From positions 177,144 through 241,143 of the forward strand of contig PUQB01000279.1 in NCBI GenBank assembly GCA_003024785.1: a stretch of 64,000 bases of DNA, given 5' to 3'. Source of the DNA: Selaginella tamariscina (lineage: Eukaryota > Streptophyta > Lycopodiopsida > Selaginellales > Selaginellaceae). The translations under genes were made by a program, and so were the position numbers. A model generated the notes under the pieces. It worked only from the letters and a program-made list of their open reading frames with translations. It did no database searches and was not told where the DNA came from. Below, piece by piece: positions 10,168-23,480 of this stretch (the first letter of the stretch is position 1; every line of letters starts with the position of its first letter).

Positions 10168-12757
10168 GTTTAATACTGGAGATAAAGTATGTCTTCTTCG
10201 GAACAACGAGATAGTTGGCACTGGAACTGTGGAAGTTCGAGATAATATGCATCATGTCACAATATTGCCCAAGGATCTTGTGTGTACGTATGGGTGAACA
10301 CCATTTACAAGCATGTTGAGGTTCTGGGAATGGAATTTGAGGAGGGTTCTCCTGTATTGTGGAATTTGGATGAAGTCAAGGCTGACACAGAATATGCAGA
10401 GTCACAAACAAATAGTAGCACGAGTTTACCAGATGATGGCTTGCCTGCTGTGATGGATGAGGTGATTCTCTTTCTTCGTGAGATTGAAGTCGGAAGAGGC
10501 ATCATCACAGCTATAAATCCAATTGGAAGCAGTGTCAGAAGAGAAACTAGGGTCCACTTCGTGGGTGTAGTTGTGACAGAGGTTTCACCTAATGGCACAT
10601 TGTATCTGGATCCCTCGTGAGGTGGCGAACATCTGAATTAAGACGGCAAGATGGTTCAACATATTCTGGGTTGGATTTCAATAATAACAACCGGAAGAAC
10701 AACTCATATTTGAAGAGGTTCCTTGCATTGGTCCTATTGTAAGAAAAAGGCGATTCATGGGTTGTAGATCTTCCCCTGCAAGTTTCAGCAAGAGGGTAAA
10801 GATGGATCCTACATCTTCCGAAAGTGTTACGAGCATTTCCACAATTGACTGTTGCAAGAAGAAGTGTTGTCAGATGGCAGACCGGAATGAAATTACCCAA
10901 TGTAGACATGTCTTTTCGTATGCTCACCCAAAAGCAAAGGCATGAGTTTGTATATGCTGCACTAACTGGGTGTATTGATGGAATGGCCTCAGACACAGGT
11001 TATCTAAACATATTCTTTTTTTATAGTTTACAATACAGGAAATTTACACTGAAGACATATGATACATAGAAGTTCAAATTAATTCATTTATTATTAACTT
11101 TTTGCACAATTGTACTTCCATATCAGAGTACATCCATGGTATTTAATAAGGTGGCCATCTGCTTCAAAGCTTGATATAGTATATACGGGATCCTAAAGAC
11201 CACGTTCTACCGTCGGAGGGATGAGTGGCTAGATGGAGCGCGAACCTCAGTTCATGGGAACACTCGCTTGGTCAAAACCCGCTCTCACATCATGGCAGCC
11301 ATAGAGATACTCAAGGCTTTTGTGGAAGCAAATGCAGACAGGATGCCTCACAAATGCCGACCACAAATGCAGGGGTCAGGGAAAATCTCAAGGTTTTGCC
11401 TTCAATCTACACTCAATTGAAGCTGTGTGAACATGTGAACAAGTGCCTCAGTTTGATGGGGCTCCAAGCAATCTGCACTGGTACCTTCAACAACATATGG
11501 AATACTCATTTTAAGGATGTGGAAATTGCAAAACACTCTAGCTTTTCCAAGTGTGACACTTGTACATCATTGAAGGCTGCAGAGGCTTGTGCAAAAAACC
11601 TTTGGTGGAGATCACTGTCATTCAAAAGAAGATGGAGGCCCACATGATTGCACAACAAACTTGCCGGTCTCATACTATGCACACCGCATGCTTTCTGTGT
11701 CACGCCCATCAGAGTACCTGTGCTTGATCCATGAAAGATGGATCATTCAAAACCAGCATTCCAAAGCTCTTTGCAACACCAAAGTGCCTTGGAAATGTCA
11801 TGAAACTTCCGATTTCATTGACAGGTGTGCTAACACATGGACACGGTTGTGAGTCATATGGACACTTTTCACTTCCACATTGGTCTAGCGACTCCAATTT
11901 CACTATTGGGTCGTTAGCCATGTGTTCAGAAACCTTGAAGCCCACTCAAGACAAGTCCTATCAGTGATCTCAAAGTAAAGAAACAACACCTTCAACCTTT
12001 ACATAATGCTCTCATGAACACGTCTGCACTTGAGACTACTTGGGAATATGAGAGGCATTGTCAACAGCCTGCACAGAAACAGATGGCCCTGTTGAGAGTT
12101 CTGGTTCAGTGGAGGGATCTAGCTCAAATAGTGTACATGTGTCCTCAACATCAAATAAGCTTCCTCATCATTTGCTTTTACAGATGGATAATTGTGCAGG
12201 CGAGAACAAAAATAGGTAAATCATTTTACTTAAGGGTTTCTCAAGCTCATACTTACTTTTATTTTCTAGATATGTGCTAGCATACTTGTCAATGCTTGTT
12301 GCCAAAGGTGTGTTTGAAACAATCACGCTCAGTTTCTTATGGTTGGTCACACTCATGAAGATATTGATGCGTTCTTCAGCAAGGTTTCCAACTCTACAAA
12401 AAGGACAAGTGCACTTACTTTACCGCATATGATGAATCTTTTTGAAAATTGCATCTCCAAAAAAAGTTGTGCTTTGCTTGTGACTGAGGTGCCAGACTTC
12501 AAAAAATTTTCTCAAGGAGTATATAAAAGAAGGGAGTGATTCTTTAGTTGGTCACTTTGTGCCGCTACAATTCTTTTTCTCCATACGAGATGGTATACCT
12601 ATTATGCAGTACAAGTTACGGCCATCAGAGCAGGAATGGTTACCGAAAGAGGGCTTAATGCTCTTCAAAAGTGGAGAGGATGGAAAGCCACTCCCAGAAG
12701 GACAACCAGACCCTATTCCATTGAGTGCCCAGCTCAAGGAATAAGAGGTTATTATTG
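10168..12757 (+). pseudogene. DUF7869-type transposase-like protein, truncated
   Basis: Spliced plus-strand gene. Recognisable pieces in order: an N-terminal segment with GDKVCLLRNNEIVGTGTV (10168 on); an acidic segment (10320-10618); a Cys cluster CCKKKCC and a conserved block RMLTQKQRHEFVYAALTG (10850-10975); LPSIYTQLKLCEHVNKCLSL and HSSFSKCDTCTSLK (11398-11570); a core with QMDNCAGENKN, a short intron (about 12213-12269), then RYVLAYLSMLV and the hallmark VGHTHEDIDAFFSK (12340-12380); and a C-terminal piece (12559-12744). The DNC...ENKN plus GHTHEDID pair is typical of DUF7869 proteins, which accompany mobile elements and probably have an RNase H-like fold. Several stops and frame changes suggest decay. 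Similarity to the inverted copy at 22740-23480 ends near 12757, where retroelement DNA begins. Confidence 0.65.
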
Positions 12758-15700
12758 ATGACTGTGCATGTTCCTGTATTAGTGTTGAAGACTCCTCCTC
12801 GACAGGATTCACCTCATGTCAGTTCCTTAGCACATCCGTAGGCTTTCTCCACTCCTATAAGTTTAGGATTCCTATACAGGGTTCTTCCAATCTTGTATCA
12901 ATGTCGAAGGTTCCTCCTCAATAAGATCCACCTCCTGTTGGTTCGTCAACACACTCACCTGTGCATCCACAGACTTCTGTACAGGATTCTTCCAATCCTG
13001 TACACTTCTCAACATCCACACATGTTTCTCCCAATCCTACCTCTTTTTATTACTCTTCTTTTGTTCCACCCCCAAGATCCTTCCTCTTTTTTAATCACAG
13101 CTCCTTCCTTCTCTCCTGAGTTCTTACCACTATCATGCATGAACTTGCCACTGATTCTGCTCCTTTTCATCTTTTTGCCTTCTAAGTAACTCCTACGTCC
13201 TCTTCTACCTTTCTTGTACCTAACTCCCCTGTTTTTCAATCTCCTTCTCCTGTTCCTTCTTTTTCTCCTCCTTCTTCCCTACCATCCAAATATCACTCCT
13301 TTCAGAACGTTTTTGACAAGCACAAGGCTGCAGTTCTTCCTGTTCATAGGTCGTACGACTGTCCTATTGATCTTGTGGAAGGAAAGACTCCACCGTTCGG
13401 ACTGATTTATGCACTGTCACCTACAGAATTGGAGGTTCTTCGTCAGTACATTGAGGAAAACTTAGCATTCGGCTTCATTTGTCACTCAAAGTTCCCTGAA
13501 TGAGCACCTATCTTCTTTGTCAAAAAGAAAGATGGAGTTTACGTTTGGTTGTGGACTACAGAGGTTTGAATCAAGTCACCATTTGGAACTAGTACCCGTT
13601 GCCATTGATCCCAAAACTTCTCGATCGGTTGCGAGGAGTAAAGGTGTTCATAAAGATTGACTTACGAGGGGCTTACAATCTTATACGGATTCGTCCAGGC
13701 GATGAGTGGAAGACTACCTTTCATACAAGGTCCATATGGACACTTCGAGTACACGGTGATGACTTTCAGACTTACCAATGCCCCAACCGTGTTCCAAACA
13801 TGGTGAACGACATCTTTCGTGACTTCTTGGACTAATTTGTGGTAATCTACCTCGATGACATTTTGATTTTCTCCAAGGACCAGGCAGCTCATGACAAGCA
13901 TGTACAACTAGTCCTACAGACGCTGCGAGCATGGCCTGTATGCAAAGTTGGAGAAGTGTTTCTTTGACTGGGATATTGTGGAGTTCTTGGGCTACATCGT
14001 CTCTCTCCTGCTGGCGTTTCCATGGACATGCACAAGGTGAAGACTATCGCAAAGTGGGAGAGGCCCAAGTCTGTACGAGACGTACAATGTTTCCTTGACT
14101 TTGCAAACTTCTACAAGCGTTTCATACAGGGTAGATGCCTCGAATTTTGTAGTAGGATCTATTCTATCATAAGTTGGAGAAGACAAGTTGCTTCATCATG
14201 TAGCTTTTCACTCTCGTAAGTTCCTTTTGGCGGAGATCAATTACGAGATTTATGACAAGGAACTCAAGGCCATTGTGGATTCGTTCGAGGAGTGGCGGCA
14301 TTTCCTGGAAGGTGCTGCGCATCCTGTACAAGTTTTACAAATCACAAGAACCTGGAGTATTTTCAAACGGCTCGAGTTCTCAGTTGGCGACAGGCTAGGT
14401 GAGCGGAGTTCCTATCATGTTTTGATTTCGTCATCATCTACATGCCTGGTTTTCGAAATGGCAAGGCGGATGCATTGTCTAGGTGCTCTTACCTTGCACT
14501 GACCCTGGGTGATCCTGCATATGACTGTCAAAAGTAAGTGTTGTTGGGTCCTGATTGACTTTGGCTTGCAACACTACAAGTTCATCAGGCTTCAGTAGAT
14601 TCCACACTCCTACAGGACATCCATTTGCAGTTGGCTACAGATGACTTGGTAAGGAATGTGTTTTCACATATTAGTCCTAACATCACAAGTTTCTCTTCCT
14701 TCAGTTCCCGTTAAAACTACAAGTTGTTTGCCATACAGGACGGACTCCTGTACCGAGAATGTCTCCTGTACGTTCATGTTGGTATTTGCAGTGTGGTACA
14801 GGATTGTCATGATACCCGGCTACAGGACATTTTGGTGTGGCCAAGACAATTGAGTTGGTGACTCGCAACTATTGGTGGCTTGGGTGCGAAGTTTTGTGGA
14901 CAAGTTTGTACAGAGTTGTGACACCTACAATAGGTCGAAGATGTCTCATCACGCGCCCTCTGATCTTCTTATCCTCTTTCTATTCCTTCTGCTCCTTGGA
15001 GATCCTTTTTATGAATTTCCTCACAGATCTTCCTCCTTCTCGTGGATTTGATGTAGTTCTTGTGGTGGTTGACCGTTTCACCAAACAGGCTCATTTTCTA
15101 CCATGTCACAAGACTGCTATAGGCCAGACAACCGTTGAGTTGGTGATCCGCAAAGTATTCCAACACCATGGTCTTCCTGAGAGCATTGTTTCTGATCGAG
15201 GCCCATAATTCATGTCCAAGTTTTGACGAGAACTTCTTTAGAGTCTACAGAAAGCAGACCTTTCTTTAGGATACCATCCACAAATTGATGGGCAGTCAGG
15301 CACGATTCAGACCTTGGAGCAATATCTTTGCTGCTTCATCAGTTACCAACAGGACAACTGGTTGGACCTTCTTCTAATGGCAGAGTTTGCCTAATCTGTT
15401 CATGCATCTACAAGCTAGACACCTTTCTTTACTCTTACATGCTACCATCCACGTTTTGACTTTGTCCTCCTGCTTCTCTTTTTCCGCTCCTACAGTACAG
15501 GATCGTCTCCAGAATTTTCATCAGGTATAGAGAATCTTCGGGTTCATCTTCAATAGGCACAAGAACGGTACAAGTGTCATGCTGATGCTCATCGTCAACC
15601 GGCACCTGCATACAAGATTGGTGATCTCGTGTGGCTTCTTCGTCGACATATTCGCACCAATAGGCCTTCTTTAAGTTGAATTTTCAACAATTGGGCCCTT

Positions 15701-16570
15701 ACAGGATTGCAGCTAAGGTCAATCCTGTAGCTTTCCGACTCGAGTTACCATCTACGGTGAAACTTCATCCTGTGTTTCACACTCTTCGTTGGAGCCGTAT
15801 CATCTTTCTTTTTTTCCTGGTCGTGCTTCTTCTCCTCCCCCTCCCGTGGTCATTGACGGTGAACCTGAGTACAAAGTTGTAGCCATCCTTGATTCTTGTC
15901 TTCATCGCCGCCAACTTCAATACTTGATGGATTGGAAAGGTTATTTGCCTACCGATCGCACTTGGGAACTTGCATCCAACTTACTCCATGCTTCTTTTAG
16001 AGTTGTTGCTTTTCATCGGCGTTATCCTGCTAAACCAGGTCCCAAGACTCATGGAACTCGTCCTTAGGAAAGAGGTGCTGTCACAACCCGATACAGGATG
16101 CATGATACAGAATACGGGTTACAAGATATTCCTATAGGATATACCTACAGGATATGCCTATAAGATATACCTATAGAATATGCCTATAAGATATTCATAC
16201 AGGATATACCTATAGGATATGCTTATAGGATATACTACAGGATATGCCTAGAGAATAAGGGTCACTATTTTTAGCTCATGACCAGATTAGACTCATGACC
16301 AAATTAGTTTGAAGTTGTGAGTATAAAAGCTCCGACTTAATTATTGTTATACAATTAGTTATTATCAACACCAGTCTTTCTACGATCAATCTTGTTTTGT
16401 CTTGTTTTTATCTTGTCTTGCTCCTTACTTCCTGTTCTTGTCTTGTTCTTGGTTCCTCGTTCCTGTCTTGTTCCTGTCCTGCTCCTTGTCTTACTTCTGA
16501 GTCAAGCTTCTTTGTTCTCGGAATCCTGCTCACTTCCTTGTTTCTAGATCGTAGCTTGACAGTTACTACA
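12758..16570 (+). mobile_element. Decayed Ty3/gypsy chromovirus fragment
   Basis: Degenerate pol order, broken by many stops and shifts: reverse transcriptase (VFDKHKAAVLPVHRSYDCPI near 13310; a YLDDILIF-type block near 13850; GYIV near 13990), RNase H (near 14240, [14 protein letters not shown]), integrase (near 15040, GFDVVLVVVDRFTKQAHF), and a C-terminal chromodomain (near 15930, YLMDWKGYLPTDRTWE). The chromodomain places it among chromoviruses. Gag, protease and a 5' LTR were not recognised. A likely 3' LTR starts at TGTCACAACC (about 16079) and ends near 16570. Non-functional. Confidence 0.8.
16079..16570 (+). repeat. Putative 3' LTR with internal minisatellite
   Basis: Begins TGTCACAACCCG just after the chromodomain frame ends and finishes near gacagttactaca (TG...CA ends). 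Between 16120 and 16250 it holds about eight tandem variants of a 16-18 bp unit like aggatatgcctataagatat. A TATAAA-like word (tataaaag) at 16322 may be the LTR promoter. No 5' partner was found, so the limits are provisional. Confidence 0.45.
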
Positions 16571-16589
16571 TACCAATGGAGGGGACTGA

Positions 16590-16735
16590 GAAGGGTGGTG
16601 AGATTAATTTCACCATCCCTTCCATGATGGACGAGATTAATTCCGCCACCCTTCTGGATCACCTAAAGGATATGCCAAATAATCCTACCTAGTTTTCTCT
16701 GAGACCGAGAAGGGTGGTGGGATTAATCCCACACA
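16590..16735. repeat. Diverged palindrome copies, right border
   Basis: Three diverged units occur near 16595 (ggtgagattaatttcacc), 16628 (gacgagattaattccgcc) and 16712 (ggtgggattaatcccaca). The first keeps near-dyad symmetry with changes on both sides of the TTAATT/ATTAAT core. Confidence 0.7.
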
Positions 16736-16749
16736 CCCATTCAGGGGCT

Positions 16750-19700
16750 CCAGAACGGTGCGCTTCACAAAAGGGCCTGCTATTTAGCCTAGATTGTTTA
16801 CACAACCCAAGGATTAACACCCCTAGCCAAGTGTGCTAGCAAGCACACCTAGTTATGAGGCTTAACCTTCCTTGATCACATGCACACATTTACTGCCAAA
16901 ATCTCCAAACCCTTAGCATTGAACATGATATGACCCAAGAGGTCATATCCTAAGTGTCTGCCAAATTGTCCACCTTGTGTCACTTCTAGAACTCACCCTT
17001 GGAACCCCTCTTTATAAACCCTTAAGAACCTGCCCTTAAAATCCATCCAATGCAAATCATGGCTCTTAGGATAGACATGACCGTCATTTGCACTCAATTG
17101 TCCATCCCTTATTCAACCATGAGTGTGGGATTTGCAAACAAATTCTTTTTACTAGATTCTTTGTTTGGTAGAAGGACTTGCAAATATGTACTTGACAATA
17201 CACTCCATGAGTGTGAATGGTATTATGAAGGAAATGAGTTAACTAACCCACTAAATGCGGCATATAGATCCCAACAATGTGGATTCACCAACACTAAGGG
17301 AGGCTTACCCTTATGGGTATGATACACCCCCACAACTTAAAAGTTGGGGTGACACAAAAAGTGTGTCTTAAAGACAAAAGTTAGGTTTATGCTAGCAAGG
17401 AACTAGAGATTCTTAGTCCTTTACATGCTTCATCCTCACATATATTCTACTTAATATGTGTGATAACCCCTGCCCCCTCGTTTTCATGTTATGTAAGTGG
17501 CTAGCACCATAATGAATTAGGGCTTAGTGAGTTTAACCTGCCCCTAACCTACCCCAGGGTTAGTACCCTAGAAAAGTAAGTTTACCTTCATTTAAAGTTT
17601 CTTGATGTATCTAATGATAATCAACGAATTACCCTAAGTGGGGTAATTTTTCATTTTTCATTTTTCTATATTTGGATAGATAATGATAAATGGGTTTATC
17701 ACTAAAGTAAACATGTTTAATGAATGTTATTCAAGATGTATGTAAGAGCAATAGTGATGGTGATAGTCAAAATACTATAATAATGAGTATGTTAAGTAGT
17801 TTGCTCAATGTCATTATTTGATGTTCTTAATATGGTTTGTAATAATAACATTAGGTACAAGTAGCATTAAGTTAACTAATTTTCTAAGTTTAAGTTCTTT
17901 GAATTGAATTAGTACAATGTGAAACCTTAGTTATGAGCATACATTAGGTGTCCAACACTAACTGACTTAATTATGCTATGCATAGTTTAATCAGATGAGC
18001 AGTTACATTTTTGATTTATTAAGTATAACTTTTTTTGTCCAATAATTCATTTACATGCTTAAGAGGTCTTGTCGGAGTACATGTTTTGCTAGAGGTTAAG
18101 ATTTTTGTGTCTTTGTTCAACTATGAGCGTGGGATCTTGGCAAAACTGGTATCTTTACCATGTTCTTAGGGTTCACAAAGAAGGGTTTTAGGGTTGGCAT
18201 TTACAAGCCACATTCATGGCACCAAGTGTAACTCTTTGAGTTTGAGAAGCTATGCTGAGGTTAATCATGTGTTAGTTGAGTTATACTCTCGAATGTCGGC
18301 AATTCCTTAAGGGGTAAGTCATAATAGTTAGCTTTATCAAAGGGTATGTGTAAGACATGTCTTTTAAGTGGGGTCAGGTTGTTTAGGTCTCATGGGCAGA
18401 ATCCTAAAGTTTATTTTGAAGGTTTTTATAAGGGTCTGAAGGTAGTCACTCTAGAGGACTTAGGGTAGAATTATAAGTCTCATTCATGTTCTATTGGGCA
18501 TCTAAGCTAGACTCTTAAGGGCATTTAAAAGAATTAGTGGTTGCTTATATAAGGTGATGATGCTAGATGGCCACTTGGCAATCACATATTGTCACATGGT
18601 GGCCCTTTCGATGAAAACTTTAACAACATTGTGGTAAGACTATTAGCGGGAACTAGTGTGGATCATATAAGAGAAACTCAGGTACTAAGATTAGTTGTTT
18701 TGATGTTTATCCTTCTTACATAATTGTGTCAAGATAAGGAGCATGAAATTCCAATTCTTGTTAGTTAACATTCTCATTTTTAAAATTTTAACTTTATCAC
18801 CCTCTTTATCTATCATGAGTGTAATGTGATTACCACCTGATCATGTCATTTGTACTATGTGTTTATGGACACCAATTCACAAAATTAAACATAACCATAT
18901 TTAAGACAACTAAGTTTATCTTACCTTTCGACCCCCAACCTAGAAAAGAATTGCCCTAGCTATATCATTAGTATTTTAGAAACTTTTACTAAAATTTATC
19001 TTTGTTACATTTTAATTTAATCAACAAGTTAAACTAATTGATATAAAGTTGTATGTGGCTCTCGTATTAATCAATATTTTTACTCAATCCCCTTGTATTT
19101 TTTATGTTAGACATAGTAAATGATCATGTTTTGAATAATAAATAAGGCAAGTTGTGTTTAACATAGCTCAATTTGTTGCAATAATGTCGGACACACCCTA
19201 GGCCCAATTTGATTGCATTGAAATATTGTGGCCCTATTGGACCTCCACCTGATACCTAATGTGGAGTGAGCTTTACAATCATACTCTTAGCATGTTGAGG
19301 TGTTTATGAACGTGATGATTTTGAGAGCCAAAGGGGATTGGGAGTGGATTCAAAAACTTTAAACTCCCTATAAAGGGATTATAACCCAGACTGGTGGTAA
19401 TTGATTGAGCCATTTGCTAAATCTCTCTCCACACGGATGCTTGTAGATGAACTCGTGCCCTTGGCATCTACTCTTCCCCTTTATCATACATCTCTTAAAG
19501 AGATATACCATAAACAATTTTCTGAACTGCTTCTTGACACTCTTGGTATTTTCTAGAGTTGTATTGCAAAAGCTTCTTTGAAACTTATAGTTTAAGTTCA
19601 TCATAAAGTAACTCTAAGCATCATCGTCCCTCATATTCAGAATCATCTAATATATATTTTGAAACCATAAACATAATTTATTAGGTCCTTGATTCCTTGC

Positions 19701-22700
19701 TTACATTTTAAGAATCAACTTGCAAATGTAGTGCAAGATTTTATGCATAACTCCAATTGTTTTGATGTCTTTATTCACCTTTAACAATTCATTAAGTTTT
19801 AGTTTCTCCCTTGAGAAATTGTTTAGCTAGCACATGCAATTTCTAAATTTTAATTAATGTGGCATCAAAATAGCTTTCAACGTCATATAACAAATTGTTT
19901 ATAATTTTATAATTCTTCAAACCCTTGAAATTTGAAATTTTGAGTGACTTAAACTTATTAAGATCATCAACATCTCTTTTGATAAAGATTTTAATTCAAA
20001 AGAACCTAACTCGAAATCATGCCTTGCCTTTTTTTTTTTTTTTTTTTGTGGTAAATCTGATGTCTTTTTAAGAGTATTAAAAGCTTTCATCATGTCAAGG
20101 CACCCCTTCTAGTGCATCATTCTCTTTATTTTGGGCTTCTAAGAAAACCCTCTTTCCCTCCATGTTTACTCGTTTTTGCTTGCTCATTGTTTTGAACTCA
20201 AATCTCACCACTTGGAGAATATGCATGGAAGATTCATAGTACAAGGTAAGAACACCTTGTAGGTTGAACGTCCAAATGCATTAGCTGAAGCAATAAGAGC
20301 CATGTTTGGACATACCTAATGTCTTATATTCCCCAAACAAGTGCTAGCATTCACATGACCAAACTCTGCATAGATACAAACTTATTATCCAAAAGTAATA
20401 GAGTGTTCTAAAAGTTTAAACTAGCTAAAACAATTTTAACTTACTAAAGTCCTTAAAATACTCTAAACTTTATAATTGATACCAAATGTTAGAATTTTTA
20501 TTTGTTGTTACATGTGCCACTCACCATATGCCAATCATGGAATCCTTCATGGTGAACCCTCATGTGAAGAACCCGTCTACCTAAAGCTAACATTCACACT
20601 TTACCATAAACACATAATGCTCACCTTGTGATTCATGATGCATGTTCTACTTAACCATGAGTGTCATTCTTAACTTGAAGTAATGATAGGCCCAGAACAA
20701 GGCCTCAATCAATGAATTTGTAGAATGGGTATTTAAACAAGACTTCCCAAGTTATCAAATGAAAAGAGATGTGTGACTCCTTGGATGCAATATACCTAGG
20801 CACAACAATGTAAATTTACTAACAATAAGGGTAGGTAAACCCTTAAGGTGTGGCATTCATGCACATGTAGAAAGGTTGGGTAGTACAAAAAGCGTGTATA
20901 GGACTCCCTTAAATCTTTTGTATGCTCGCCCACACATACTATACTTAATATTCATGATGGAGCTCCCTCTCTTGTTTGAATAGGTGGGTTAGCCCTAAGT
21001 GAAAAAGTAAAGATATAGTAAAAACTATGGCAAATGCACTTGTAAAAGATTAGGGTTTTGAGGGTGAACTTGGGTGCAAGACTCTAAAATGATATTGATA
21101 CATTAAGTACAATTTAGAAACGCATGCATCAATCCCACCAAAATGAACACACATAATAAGTGGAAAAATATTTTATTTCAAGACCTCCATCATGTCAATA
21201 AGATAGGTAAAATAAAAAAGATATAATCAATGTGAGGTTGCCATGTTAGACTAAGAATAATGTAAGGTCATCTCCTTTGCAAAGTATGCTAGTGTGCATG
21301 GTGATCAAAGCATTATACTCATGCTAAGGCTTAGTCAAGTCTTGAGATGCATAGATTAGCCTTAATGCACGATGTTCATGGATGGCATTACCTTGTGGGA
21401 TTGTTACTTTATTTGAGAAATTGTCACATAATTGGGCAATTTGCTAAAATGGATGGTTACTCTTACATGAGATATTGTCACACAAGTGAACATTTCTGTG
21501 ATGAAGAGTTTTTTTCCCTCAAGATGCTATTATACAATTAAGCATCTCCTTAAATGGATTTGAATTTGATTACTCTTATTTAAGAAATTGTCATGTTAGT
21601 GACCATCTCTAACATGAGATGATCTATTACTTTTGTCTAAATAACATCATGTGAGTGGGCATCTCCTTAGATAGAGTTCAAATAGATAGTTACCCTTATT
21701 TAAAATGTTGCCAAAGTAAGTGATTTTCTCCTTAAACGGTCTTAGATCTCCAATACATGGTGTATTATTTTTAATATAGTTAAATGCAAATTGTAATTAA
21801 AATAGGCATGGATATAATTCCATTTCATAATAATTAGCAATTTTAGCTATTTAATTAGTATTTTCTAGTATTAAAGGAATATTCTTTAGAATATATGCTT
21901 AAAAACAAAATATTCTTTAGAATATTTTATTTTTGTAATCAACCCTTTAATAAATTATAACATTCATTGAACAAAAATTAATAACATTATAAAAGTAGAA
22001 GGTATTAAATTATATAATATATTTATTTAAGATTGTATGGGCCTAATATAAAACTTAAGGAAGAGCATAAGAGGTACATTATATAAATATTGATGTTGTT
22101 AATAAAATATTAATATTTAAATATAACTTATTAATTATAAATTTTGTACTAGTAATAATATATATATATATATATATATAATATACAAAATCCAATAATA
22201 ATATAGTCAATCTTCCATAATTTTTATAAATTTATATAGTTAAGTAAACAATTTGGTACTATTATTAAAGAGTTTATTATAATTATGAATATTAAATATA
22301 CAATATTTTATAATTTTGTAATTGCTTTAAACTTCAGAAAACATACATTCTCTAGTTTTGTTAATCGTGTATCAATGCTTCTTAACATCCACCCATATCG
22401 AATGGATTTAACATTTATAAAACATGCTGGGTCTTTTTGATTGGGAAACCATGTTTTCTCTAGGCATCCATTATATCTTTCGTTCTCCTTCTCATGTCGT
22501 CTTTTTTGTGGTTTAAACCATACTATTTTTTGTAATTACTTCAGGTGTGTCGATAATTTGACTCATCCAAATAGGCTATTATATGACACATCTGGAGTAA
22601 TGAGAACCATCATTATTTTTTTGAAGATCCTTGCAGTAATCAAAGTATGCTTTAGGTTTTTGGTTCCTTTGTCCAACAAAGTGTGTGGATGATGTCATTT

Positions 22701-22740
22701 CATCTCCTCTTGCCACTTTGTTTTAGGCCAAAAAAGGTGT
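16750..22740. other. AT-rich relic repeat DNA without recognised genes
   Basis: Open frames are few and short; those at 17050-17322, 19368-19604 and 21347-21541 show no recognisable similarity. The block contains diverged copies of segments also present elsewhere (see repeat entries), a 23-T run near 20031-20047 and a (TA)n tract near 22157. It reads as old, degraded transposon or intergenic DNA. Confidence 0.5.
18060..18640 (+). repeat. Diverged repeat copy related to 24716-25860
   Basis: Shared words in the same order: ggtcttgtcggagtacatgt / ggtcttgtcggaatacacgt, gagcgtgggatctt / gggcgtgggatctt, gggttggcatttacaagcca / gagttggcatttaggagcca, and the distal tggccctttcgatgaaaact / ttggcccttcgggttaaaac. 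Separation is about 6.7-7.2 kb. The pair could be diverged LTRs of one ancient element or dispersed copies of one family. Confidence 0.55.
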
Positions 22741-23480
22741 TCCAATTCTATACTTGTGACATTAGGCCCTTTTAACTCTCAACAACAGTCTCCCAATAGT
22801 CATCACATGCTTATGTAGTTTTGAGTAACTAGTTGCCTTATCAGAATTCTTTGGCATTGATTTTTGAACCCATGCCACATATTTTTTGATGCCATCAATA
22901 ATAACCTCTTGTTCCTTGAGCTGGGCACTCAATGGATAGGGTCTGGTTGTTCTTTTGAGGAAATGGCTTTCCATCCTCTCACTTTGAAGAGCATTAAGCC
23001 CTCTTTCAGTAACCACTCCTATTCTGATGGCCGTAACTTGTATTGCATAATAGGTATACCATCTCGTATGGAGAAAAAGAATTGTAGCAGCCCCTCTTTT
23101 ATATACTCCTTGAGAAATTTTTTAAAGTCTCACAAGCAAAGCACAACTTTTTTGAAGATGCAATTTTCAAAAAGATTCATCATATGCAATAAGGTAAGTG
23201 CACTTGTCCTTTTATAGAGTTGGAGACCTTGCTGAAGAACGCATCAATATCTTCATGAGTGTGACTAACCATAAGGAAACTGAGTGTGATTGTCTCAAAC
23301 ACACCTTTGGCAACAAGCATTGACAAGTATGCTAGCACATATCTAGAAAATAAAAGTAAGTATGAGCTTGAGAAACCTTAAGTAAATGATTTATTTATTT
23401 TTATTCTCACCTGCACAATTATTCATCTGTAAAAGCAAATGACAAAGAAGCTTATTTGATGTTGTGCTTGATCAAACACC
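22740..23480 (-). pseudogene. Inverted second fragment of the DUF7869-type gene
   Basis: On the minus strand this fragment reproduces the 3' part of the gene at 12170-12757, including its small intron, so it is a DNA-level copy. It covers the GHTHEDID region (RC near 23250) through the C-terminal piece. It continues past the point where the first copy is cut (EVIIDGIKKYVAWVQKSM near 22860-22910), which shows what that copy lost. Nucleotide identity looks roughly 90% or more by eye, with small indels and frame breaks. No palindrome array is visible beside it. Confidence 0.7.

Larger units (their letters stand above)
9586..16740 (+). mobile_element. Second palindrome-bordered element with DUF7869 gene and nested retroelement
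   Basis: Palindromes at 9586-10014 and again at 16595-16730 border a plus-strand DUF7869-type gene (10168-12757) into which a chromovirus appears to have inserted. The repeat word ataccaatggagg at the retroelement's right edge (about 16569) also occurs in the first element (5410), so this flank is element sequence. Outer ends and terminal repeats were not defined. The nested arrangement is inferred from where each similarity stops. Confidence 0.5.

Noticed and set aside
17050-17322. 90-codon open frame
   Set aside because: No recognisable similarity, no introns or neighbours supporting it, and it lies in a diverged repeat.
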